From the NCBI RefSeq assembly GCF_001715975.1, contig NZ_MARB01000007.1, forward strand, positions 1 through 64,000: 64,000 bases of DNA, given 5' to 3'. The notes beneath the pieces are model-generated. The model saw only the letters and a program-made list of their open reading frames with translations, made no database searches and was not told the DNA's origin. This stretch comes from Candidatus Thiodiazotropha endolucinida (GTDB lineage Bacteria; Pseudomonadota; Gammaproteobacteria; Chromatiales; Chromatiaceae). Both the position numbers and the translations under genes were made by a program. Positions 36,043-43,723 of the stretch are shown piece by piece. Position 1 is the stretch's first letter, and each line of letters begins with the position of its first letter.

Positions 36043-36267
36043 ATGGCACGTTTTTTCCGACGTAAGAAATACTGCCGCTTTACTGCGGAGGGTATCAACG
36101 AGATCGATTACAAGGATTTGAATCTGCTCAAGGCGTATATCAGTGAGAGTGGCAAGATCGTTCCAAGCCGCATCACCGGTACCAAGGCAAAGTATCAACG
36201 TCAGCTTGCCACTGCTATCAAGCGGGCACGCTACTTGGCGCTTCTGCCATACACTGATCAGCATTAA
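36043..36267 (+). CDS. rpsR: 30S ribosomal protein S18
   Basis: A 74-residue S18 with [15 protein letters not shown] at the N-terminus and [20 protein letters not shown] in the C-terminal half. It pairs with S6 on 16S rRNA. It lies 25 bases after rpsF, with GAGAGG upstream. Confidence 0.98.
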   Translation: MARFFRRKKYCRFTAEGINEIDYKDLNLLKAYISESGKIVPSRITGTKAKYQRQLATAIKRARYLALLPYTDQH

Positions 36268-36298
36268 AGGAGGTATTTACCTTCCGGAGTAACGGAGC

Positions 36299-37210
36299 AT
36301 GAAAGCATTGGCATCCTTTGTGATGCGCGGGACGTCCCAGTCAGCAATGGCTACGACGGGCCTGACCATGCTGTCTCTGGTATTTCCGTTTATCGGCATT
36401 TTAGGCAGTGCCTGCGCAGGGTTGGTTTTCCTTCGTCAAGGGATGTCAGCCGGGATTAAAACCTTACTTCTGTCGACATTGGCCATTGCCCTGTTGATGT
36501 GGGTAATAATCGGTAATCCACTACCTGCAGTTGGAATTTTGCTGGTATTTTGGCTGCCGGTCGCCTTACTCGGCATGCTGTTGCGGAACACCATGTCACT
36601 GGCATTCACGACACAAGTGGCCATTGGGTTTGGCCTGCTGGTTGTGTTGGTACAGTACATCGTACTGAGTGATCCTGCGGCATTCTGGCAGGAGTATCTG
36701 CAACCACTGGGACAGCGCTTTGTGGATACCGGATTGCTGGATCAGTCGCAAAGCCAGCAACTGGTTGAACAGATATCAGTAGTGATGTGCGGTGTGGTTG
36801 CTGTGGTGTATATGCTGCAGTTGGTATCCAGCCTCTATCTGGCCCGCTGGTGGCAGGCAGTGTTGTACAACCCGGGTGGGTTCGCCAAGGAGTTCCATCA
36901 ACTGCGTGTGCACCGGGTGGTGGGAGTGGTTGGAGTATTGGCATTGCTGTTCCTGTTGATGCCAGGTGAGCGTATACCCGTTACCCTCAACTGCATGGGA
37001 GCCGTTTTTCTGGGCGTGCCGTTTTTGCAGGGGCTGGCTGTTGCCCACGGTGTGTTCAATGGAATGAAGTCGGTGCAGCTCTGGTTGGTATTGGTCTACC
37101 TGTTGCTGATTGTGTTCATGCCACAGATGGTGATGGCTTTAACCGTTATCGGTCTGATGGATGTGTGGATAGATTTTCGAGCTCGCTTCAGACAGCGTCA
37201 AAGCGGGTAA
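36299..37210 (+). CDS. DUF2232 membrane protein
   Basis: A 303-residue integral membrane protein with about 8 hydrophobic helices; gene context (between rpsR and rplI) and pattern match the DUF2232/YybS-like family of unknown function. AAAGGAGG lies upstream of the ATG. The family is conserved in this operon in many gammaproteobacteria, but its function is not known. Confidence 0.85.
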   Translation: MKALASFVMRGTSQSAMATTGLTMLSLVFPFIGILGSACAGLVFLRQGMSAGIKTLLLSTLAIALLMWVIIGNPLPAVGILLVFWLPVALLGMLLRNTMSLAFTTQVAIGFGLLVVLVQYIVLSDPAAFWQEYLQPLGQRFVDTGLLDQSQSQQLVEQISVVMCGVVAVVYMLQLVSSLYLARWWQAVLYNPGGFAKEFHQLRVHRVVGVVGVLALLFLLMPGERIPVTLNCMGAVFLGVPFLQGLAVAHGVFNGMKSVQLWLVLVYLLLIVFMPQMVMALTVIGLMDVWIDFRARFRQRQSG

Positions 37211-37280
37211 GAGCGGGTTACTGGAAGGCTGTAAATAGGGCTCGGTAACCTATGAATTGACCTATATGAAGGTGGTTACA

Positions 37281-37730
37281 ATGGAAATAATTCTATTGCA
37301 AAAAGTGGATAACCTGGGTGATCTGGGTGAGAAGGTTAATGTAAAGAGCGGCTTTGGCCGTAATTTTCTGATTCCTTCAGGTAAAGCCGTACCGGCGACA
37401 GAAGAGAACGTGAAGATCTTCGAAGAGCGTCGTGCGGAACTCGAGAAGGAGGCTGCGGAAAAACTGCAGGCAGCCGAGGCGCGTAAAGCGAAAATTGACG
37501 GAATGGAGATCTCCATCACCTGCAAGGCAGGTGATGAAGGGCGCCTGTTTGGTTCAGTCGGTACCGCTGATATTACAAAAGCCGTCACTGACAACGGTGT
37601 GGAACTTGCCAAGAAAGAGGTGTTGCTACCCAATGGTGCATTCCGTGTCGCGGGTGAGTATGAGGTCAACCTGCATCTGCATGCTGACGTGAATGCCACC
37701 ATCAAACTGACGATCGTGCCGGAAGCATAA
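37281..37730 (+). CDS. rplI: 50S ribosomal protein L9
   Basis: A 149-residue L9 starting at ATG 37281, where AAGGTGG lies upstream and the family N-terminus [19 protein letters not shown] is reached; the frame is open back to 37257. The N-terminal domain ([13 protein letters not shown]), long connecting helix and C-terminal domain are complete. L9 bridges 23S rRNA toward the neighbouring ribosome and limits slippage. Confidence 0.97.
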   Translation: MEIILLQKVDNLGDLGEKVNVKSGFGRNFLIPSGKAVPATEENVKIFEERRAELEKEAAEKLQAAEARKAKIDGMEISITCKAGDEGRLFGSVGTADITKAVTDNGVELAKKEVLLPNGAFRVAGEYEVNLHLHADVNATIKLTIVPEA

Positions 37731-37750
37731 GCGGTTGAGCTTCAAGTTCG

Positions 37751-37900
37751 GTAGAGACAAGTGTGCGGCTTGCCGCATTGCTGATCCGATGAACCACCGA
37801 ACCACGAATGCACATTCAAAAAGAGGAGGCGAGGTGCGGTAAACCGTATCTTACCTCCTCATTTGCGTTCTTTTGCGGTGATTCGCGTCCATTTGCGGGC
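37751..37900. repeat. Degenerate repeats in the rplI-dnaB gap
   Basis: The 310-base gap has no gene. It holds a decayed copy of repeat family 2 (GTGCGGCTTGCCGCA near 37762-37778 and GGTGCGGTAAACCG near 37833-37846), an ACCACCGAACCACGAATGCA stretch, and at 37872-37898 a copy of repeat family 3 (TTTGCGGTGATTCGCGTCCA). Confidence 0.55.
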
Positions 37901-38040
37901 GATGAGCTCATTTTTTCGAATTTGACCACCGAAGCGTGGTTCCCTCCCATGGTCAACCAGCTTTCCTAGGCCAGCGCAATCCCGTATCCTTACAGGTCGA
38001 TTCGGCAACTTCGCACCACCGCCTCAACAGACCAAAATTG

Positions 38041-39447
38041 ATGTCAGAAAGCGCCTATCCAGAAGAGATACCACCCTACCCGGATCTCGATACACGTGCC
38101 ATCAAGGTGCCGCCGCACTCGATTCAGGCCGAGCAGTCGGTGTTGGGCGGTCTGATGCTGGATAATGCCAGTTGGGACAAGATCGCGGACCTGGTGGTAG
38201 AGGGTGATTTCTATCGCAAGGAACACCGTCTGATCTTCAACGCCATCGCAGCCCAGGCCGAGGAGAGTCAGCCGTTCGATGTAGTAACGCTGGCAGAACA
38301 CCTGGAACGCAAGGAGGTTCTGGAGGATGGCGGAGGATTGCCCTATCTGGTGCGACTGGCGGAAGAGACACCGAGTGCAGCCAACATCAAATCCTACGCC
38401 GGCATAGTCCGTGAGTACTCGGTGATGCGGCAACTGATATCAGTGGGCACGGATATCTCGGACAGCGCTTTTCATCCCCAAGGCAGGAAGGCCGAAGAAC
38501 TGCTCGACAACGCGGAGCGTAAGGTCTTCGAAATTGCCGAGCAGACGATGAAGGGAAAGGGGGGATTCGCTCCGATCAAGGCCTTGCTGACCAAGGCGGT
38601 GGACAGGATCGAGACCCTTTTCCAGCAGGATGAACCGATCACGGGCATCAGCACAGGTTTTACCGACTTCGACCAGATGACCTCCGGCCTGCAGCATGCG
38701 GACCTGATTATCGTCGCTGGCCGCCCATCAATGGGTAAAACCACTTTCGCCATGAATATCGCTGAGAATGTGGCCATTCAAGGAGGCAAGAGTGTGGCGG
38801 TATTCAGTATGGAAATGCCGGGTGATGCCTTGGCGATGCGTATGATGTCCTCTCTGGGGCGTATCGATCAGCTTCGGGTGCGTACCGGCAAACTGGATGA
38901 TGATGAGTGGCCACGACTCTCATCCGCGGTCAGTATGCTGGCTGAGACCAGTCTCTACATCGATGATACACCGGCACTGTCACCTACCGAGGTGCGTGCC
39001 CGCGCGCGACGACTCAAGCGTGAGAATAAAGACCTGGGCCTGATCGTGATTGATTATCTGCAATTGATGCAGGCTCCGGGCGAAGGGGAGAATCGTACCA
39101 CTGAGATCTCCGCCATCTCCCGTTCCTTGAAGGCCCTGGCCAAAGAATTGGATGTTCCGGTGATTGCCCTCTCCCAGCTCAACCGGAGCCTGGAGCAGCG
39201 TACCAACAAGCGTCCCATCATGTCTGACCTGCGTGAGTCGGGCGCCATCGAGCAGGATGCCGACCTGATCGTCTTTATCTATCGCGATGAGGTATACAAC
39301 GAAGACAGTCCGGATAAGGGCATTGCGGAAATTATCATCGGTAAGCAACGTAACGGTCCGATTGGTACGACCCGTCTGACTTTTCTTGGTAAATATACAA
39401 AATTCGAAAACTACACCGACGAGATTTACGGTGATGAGGGCTATTGA
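38041..39447 (+). CDS. dnaB: Replicative DNA helicase DnaB
   Basis: A 468-residue DnaB with the N-terminal primase-interacting domain (PPHSIQAEQSVLGGLMLD) and the RecA-like C-terminal ATPase (GRPSMGKTTFAMN Walker A; LIVIDYLQLM Walker B). ATG 38041 is used because the family N-terminus begins here; the open frame from 37936 has no homology. The replicative helicase unwinds DNA at the fork. It ends TTGATGG, the TGA overlapping the alr ATG. Confidence 0.97.
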   Translation: MSESAYPEEIPPYPDLDTRAIKVPPHSIQAEQSVLGGLMLDNASWDKIADLVVEGDFYRKEHRLIFNAIAAQAEESQPFDVVTLAEHLERKEVLEDGGGLPYLVRLAEETPSAANIKSYAGIVREYSVMRQLISVGTDISDSAFHPQGRKAEELLDNAERKVFEIAEQTMKGKGGFAPIKALLTKAVDRIETLFQQDEPITGISTGFTDFDQMTSGLQHADLIIVAGRPSMGKTTFAMNIAENVAIQGGKSVAVFSMEMPGDALAMRMMSSLGRIDQLRVRTGKLDDDEWPRLSSAVSMLAETSLYIDDTPALSPTEVRARARRLKRENKDLGLIVIDYLQLMQAPGEGENRTTEISAISRSLKALAKELDVPVIALSQLNRSLEQRTNKRPIMSDLRESGAIEQDADLIVFIYRDEVYNEDSPDKGIAEIIIGKQRNGPIGTTRLTFLGKYTKFENYTDEIYGDEGY

Positions 39448-40541
39448 TGGGCTATGCCCCGCAGGCCATTATCGACCATGCGGCGCTTCGTCATAACCTG
39501 AAGCGTGCAAAGGAGGCCGCAAAAGGTCGCAAAGTATGGGCTGTGATCAAGGCGGATGGTTATGGTCACGGTATGTTGTGTGTTGCCGATACGCTCGTTG
39601 AGGCTGATGGGTTGGCTGTCGCAAGACTCGATGAGGCTATAGGCCTGCGGGATGCGGGGGTTACCCAGCCTGTTCTGGTCCTGGGTGGCTGTTATTGCGA
39701 GGATGATTTCAAAAAGGCAGCTGAGGCGTCGTTTGAGATCGTGCTCCATCATGGATCGCAGTTAGATCTACTGACTAAGACGCGCCTTAAACCGCAATCG
39801 TTGAAGCTTTGGATCAAGTTTGATACAGGCATGCACAGGTTGGGATTCGAGGATCAAGAACTCTCCGGGTCAGTTGCGGCACTGCGAGCAAATCCGGCGA
39901 TCGCAGCGCTTAACCTGATGACCCATTTGGCTAATGCGGATGACAGGCGTGATCCGCTCACCAAGACCCAATGCGCCTTGTTCGAGTCCATCGATCATAC
40001 CCCTTTCGATGCCTGTTCCATCGCCAACTCAGCTGGTCTTCTCGGACATCCGGCGTCGCTCGCGGATTGGGTGCGCCCGGGGATCATGTTGTATGGTGTA
40101 TCCCCGTTCATCGATTCCAGTGCCGCCGCCGAAGGCCTATTGCCGGCCATGACTCTGCAGAGTCGGGTGATTGCTGTTAAAGATTGCCGCAAAGGCGAGC
40201 GAATCGGCTATGGCGGCACCTTCACTTGCCCCGAGGCGATGCGAGTGGCAGTCATCGCCATCGGATACGGTGACGGCTATCCACGCCACGCCCCCAGCGG
40301 TACCCCCGTATTGGTGTCGGGAAAACGTCTGCCCCTGATAGGCCGGGTATCCATGGACATGATCAGTGTCGACGCGCGGGGTCTGCCCGGCGTGAAGGTG
40401 GGTGACGAAGCAGTGCTGTGGGGCAGGGAATTGCCGGTGGAGGAAATTGCGAAAGCGGCAGGGACCATTGCATACGAACTGCTCTGTGGCGTCAAAAAGC
40501 GTGTCGAGTTTCTCGACGTCAATCGGGATAGGGAGGGTTGA
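39447..40541 (+). CDS. alr: Alanine racemase
   Basis: A 364-residue PLP enzyme that interconverts L- and D-alanine for peptidoglycan. Lys35 in WAVIKADGYGHG is the PLP-binding lysine, and Tyr in ERIGYGGTF (about 254) the second catalytic residue; the C-terminal domain contains the RVSMDMISVD motif. ATG 39447 overlaps the dnaB stop (a TTG one codon earlier is possible), and its TGA overlaps the radA ATG. Confidence 0.97.
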   Translation: MGYAPQAIIDHAALRHNLKRAKEAAKGRKVWAVIKADGYGHGMLCVADTLVEADGLAVARLDEAIGLRDAGVTQPVLVLGGCYCEDDFKKAAEASFEIVLHHGSQLDLLTKTRLKPQSLKLWIKFDTGMHRLGFEDQELSGSVAALRANPAIAALNLMTHLANADDRRDPLTKTQCALFESIDHTPFDACSIANSAGLLGHPASLADWVRPGIMLYGVSPFIDSSAAAEGLLPAMTLQSRVIAVKDCRKGERIGYGGTFTCPEAMRVAVIAIGYGDGYPRHAPSGTPVLVSGKRLPLIGRVSMDMISVDARGLPGVKVGDEAVLWGRELPVEEIAKAAGTIAYELLCGVKKRVEFLDVNRDREG

Positions 40542-41917
40542 TGGCACAAGGTGGTAAGCGTCAGGTGAAATCGCTCTATGTCTGCCGTGAGTGTGGCGCC
40601 AGCTTTCCCAAGTGGGCCGGGCAGTGCTCTGAGTGTCAAGCCTGGAACGCCTTGGAGGAGAGTCTTGCTGCCCCGGTCTCCGGCACGAACAGTCGCTATA
40701 GCGGCTACGCGGGAGCGACATCCCCGCAGATCATCAACCTGACTGATGTGGAAAGTGAGCGGGAGGTACGCTCCTCAACCGGAAGCCCCGAGCTGGATCG
40801 GGTTTTGGGGGGCGGGCTTGTCGAGGGTTCGGTTGTTCTGATCGGTGGTGACCCGGGTATCGGGAAATCGACCCTGTTGATTCAAACCCTGGCACGCCTT
40901 TCCGATTCCCAGCACACGCTCTATGTTTCGGGTGAAGAGTCACCTCGTCAGCTATCATTACGCGCCAGGCGCCTGGGGCTTCCCACCGACAAACTGCAGC
41001 TGTTACCCGAAACCTGTGTCGAGAGGATCATCGCCGCTGCAGATCGGGAACGTCCACAGGTGTTGGTGGTTGATTCAATCCAGACCATGTATACAGAGCT
41101 GTTGCAGTCCGCCCCCGGTTCTGTCTCCCAAGTGAGAGAGGCCGCAGCACAACTGGTGCATTTTGCCAAACGTCGCGCCACGGCGGTTTTTCTCGTCGGG
41201 CATGTGACCAAGGAGGGTAGCCTGGCCGGCCCCCGGGTATTGGAGCATATGGTGGATAGTGTGCTCTATTTCGAAGGTGAAGCCGGCAGCCAGTTCCGCC
41301 TCATTCGCACCATCAAAAACCGGTATGGTGCCGTCAATGAATTGGGTGTCTTTGCAATGACGGATAAAGGACTGAAGGAGGTCAGCAATCCTTCTGCAAT
41401 CTTTCTTTCCCGTCAGGCCGAAACGGTGCCGGGAAGCATCATTCTGGTCACCCGCGAGGGAACACGCCCACTGTTGGTGGAAGTCCAGGTATTGGTGGAT
41501 GAAAGTCCCCTGGCAAATCCACGCCGGGTTACCCTTGGCCTGGAACAAAACAGGCTCTCCATGTTACTTGCGGTTCTACACCGTCATTGCGGCATCGGGA
41601 TGTTTGATCAGGATGTCTATGTCAATGTGGTTGGTGGAGTGCGTATAACAGAGACGGCTTCAGACTTGGCTGTCTTGATGGCGGCGCTCTCCAGTTTTCG
41701 CGATCGGCCGATCGATCTGGGCTTGATTGTTTTTGGTGAAGTGGGATTGACGGGAGAGATCAGGCCGGTACCGAATGGCCAGGAACGTCTGCGTGAAGCA
41801 GCCAAGCATGGTTTTAAACGGGCTGTCGTTCCACGCCTGAATCTACCCAAGCAGCCGATACAGGGACTGCAGGTGACAGGCGTGGATAAATTATCCGATG
41901 TGTTGGAGATTTGTTAA
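40541..41917 (+). CDS. radA: DNA repair protein RadA (Sms)
   Basis: A 458-residue protein: N-terminal C4 zinc finger (CRECGASFPKWAGQCSEC), RecA-like ATPase with Walker A GGDPGIGKST, the RadA-specific KNRYG motif (usual form KNRFG) and a C-terminal Lon-protease-like domain (NVVGGVRITETASDLA). It helps branch migration in recombination. ATG 40541 overlaps the alr stop. Ends the rpsF-to-radA run; the next gene starts 57 bases later. Confidence 0.96.
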   Translation: MAQGGKRQVKSLYVCRECGASFPKWAGQCSECQAWNALEESLAAPVSGTNSRYSGYAGATSPQIINLTDVESEREVRSSTGSPELDRVLGGGLVEGSVVLIGGDPGIGKSTLLIQTLARLSDSQHTLYVSGEESPRQLSLRARRLGLPTDKLQLLPETCVERIIAAADRERPQVLVVDSIQTMYTELLQSAPGSVSQVREAAAQLVHFAKRRATAVFLVGHVTKEGSLAGPRVLEHMVDSVLYFEGEAGSQFRLIRTIKNRYGAVNELGVFAMTDKGLKEVSNPSAIFLSRQAETVPGSIILVTREGTRPLLVEVQVLVDESPLANPRRVTLGLEQNRLSMLLAVLHRHCGIGMFDQDVYVNVVGGVRITETASDLAVLMAALSSFRDRPIDLGLIVFGEVGLTGEIRPVPNGQERLREAAKHGFKRAVVPRLNLPKQPIQGLQVTGVDKLSDVLEIC

Positions 41918-41973
41918 CATTTTCAGTTGCATGGGGTACTCTTACCTCTCCTTGCCAAGGTGATCGGGACGTC

Positions 41974-43176
41974 ATGTCGGGATTATCAAACAAAAAGATC
42001 CTATTAGGGGTGACCGGTGGTATTGCCTGTTATAAGAGTGCAGTGCTGCTGCGGGCCCTACAAACAGCCGGGGCTGAAGTGCGCGTGGTCATGACTCCGG
42101 CGGCCCGGGCATTTGTCACACCGTTGACCTTTCAGGCCCTTTCAGGCCATGCGGTCTATACCGAGCTTCTCGATCCAGCCCAGGAAGCGGCAATGGATCA
42201 TATCTCTCTAGCCCGCTGGGCCGACCTGGTATTGATTGCACCGGCGACAGCGGATTTTATTGCCCGCGCTGCGACGGGACAGGCGGATGATCTTCTGTCT
42301 ACACTCTGTCTGGCCACCGAGGTGCAAATTGCGCTGGCACCCGCAATGAACCGGCAGATGTGGCTGAATCCGGTAACCCAGGAGAATCTGCAGAGACTGA
42401 TGATAAGGGGTTATCTCTGCTGGGGGCCCGATGATGGTGCGCAGGCCTGTGGTGAAACCGGGCCGGGGAGAATGCTGGAACCCGAGGTCCTGTGTCAAAT
42501 GGCCGAGAGCCATTTCAGTCCGGGTATTCTGGAAGGTGTCAGAGTACTGATGACTGCGGGTGCAACCCGGGAGGCTATCGATCCCGTCCGCTTCGTGGGC
42601 AATCGCAGTTCGGGTAAGATGGGGTATGCGCTGGCGCAATCGATGCGGGATTTAGGTGCGGAAGTGACGCTGGTAAGCGGCCCTACATCACTTGCCATAC
42701 CTTCGAATATTACAACTATCCATGTGGAAACAGCGCTTGAGATGTATTCCTCAGTCATGGAGCATGTTGAGGATTGTGATATTTTTATCGCAGTTGCGGC
42801 AGTCGCTGATTATCGTCCGATACAAATCGCCACTGATAAGATCAAGAAAAACAAAGAGAAACAAACACTGGAACTTGTCAGGAATCCCGATATACTCGCT
42901 GAAGTGGCTGCAACAGAAAGCCCGCCGTTCACAGTAGGGTTTGCCGCTGAGACCGAAAAGGTCGAGCAGCATGCAGATGAAAAACGTCGCCGCAAGCAGC
43001 TGGATATCATAGCTGCGAATAAGGTCGGTACTGATGAAGGAGGATTTGAGTCCGACCGGAATGCACTACTATTGTTGTGGCAGGATGGTCGGGAAGAGTT
43101 ACCGATGATGACAAAATCGGTACTGGCTCACCGGCTGGCCGAGAGGATCGCTGCGCAATATCGTGCCCGCATCTGA
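41974..43176 (+). CDS. coaBC: Phosphopantothenoylcysteine decarboxylase/synthase CoaBC
   Basis: A 400-residue bifunctional coenzyme A enzyme: N-terminal flavin-dependent decarboxylase (VTGGIACYKSAVLLRAL; PAMNRQMW) and C-terminal phosphopantothenate-cysteine ligase (TAGATREAIDPVRFVGNRSS; KIKKNKEK CTP-binding Lys region). The ATG at 41974 matches the family start; the open frame from 41911 overlaps radA. In many gammaproteobacteria dut follows directly, but here the next 72 bases lead into a MITE. Confidence 0.95.
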   Translation: MSGLSNKKILLGVTGGIACYKSAVLLRALQTAGAEVRVVMTPAARAFVTPLTFQALSGHAVYTELLDPAQEAAMDHISLARWADLVLIAPATADFIARAATGQADDLLSTLCLATEVQIALAPAMNRQMWLNPVTQENLQRLMIRGYLCWGPDDGAQACGETGPGRMLEPEVLCQMAESHFSPGILEGVRVLMTAGATREAIDPVRFVGNRSSGKMGYALAQSMRDLGAEVTLVSGPTSLAIPSNITTIHVETALEMYSSVMEHVEDCDIFIAVAAVADYRPIQIATDKIKKNKEKQTLELVRNPDILAEVAATESPPFTVGFAAETEKVEQHADEKRRRKQLDIIAANKVGTDEGGFESDRNALLLLWQDGREELPMMTKSVLAHRLAERIAAQYRARI

Positions 43177-43248
43177 AGGGTAAGTATTCTGTCGCTGCCG
43201 GGGATACAACAATACACTACCTGGTTGCGGTATTTCGGGGTCGGCAGA

Positions 43249-43518
43249 CTAGGGCCTGTTAACACTAATCCAATGCGCCCTGTTGTGCCTGAAAAAGCGC
43301 CAATCAAGGCGCGAGGAGAGAAGTTTGGTTATTCCAAATGAACGACGAGCAACGCCGAGTGGCGCTTTTTCAGGCGCAACCCGAAGGGCTGGGGCTGTTT
43401 TCGCCCCCAGCGGCGTTATCTTCGCTCATGTAGAATAACTACACTACGCTCATTCTGCCTTGCTGGGCACGAAAACAGCCCCAGCAGGGCGCATTGGATT
43501 AGTGTTAACAGGCCCTAG
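43249..43518. repeat. Complete MITE-like element (copy C, inverted relative to copy B)
   Basis: A 270-bp element with ends identical to those of copy B (GGGCCTGTTAACACTAATCC and its reverse complement, flanked by CTA and TAG). The interior matches the reverse complement of copy B (GCTCATTCTGCCTTGCTGGG) plus about 45 extra bases (43313-43360). It sits between coaBC and algC. The rest of the gap, 43519-43723, shows no gene or recognised signal apart from the algC Shine-Dalgarno. Confidence 0.85.
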
Positions 43519-43723
43519 GGTCTATGGATTATGCTGGATAGATATCGATCTCGAGCCAGTATGGTATTTCGAGTTGTTCGATATAGGGATCATTCGAATG
43601 GTTCGAACTCTATGAGCAGCAGTCCTGGAACAAGAAGAACGTTTGTAAAGCAGTTTATAATTTTAGCCAACATGGTTGTTGCTGAATGGCTTTCAGTGCA
43701 CCCAGCATGATCCAGGAATTGAT

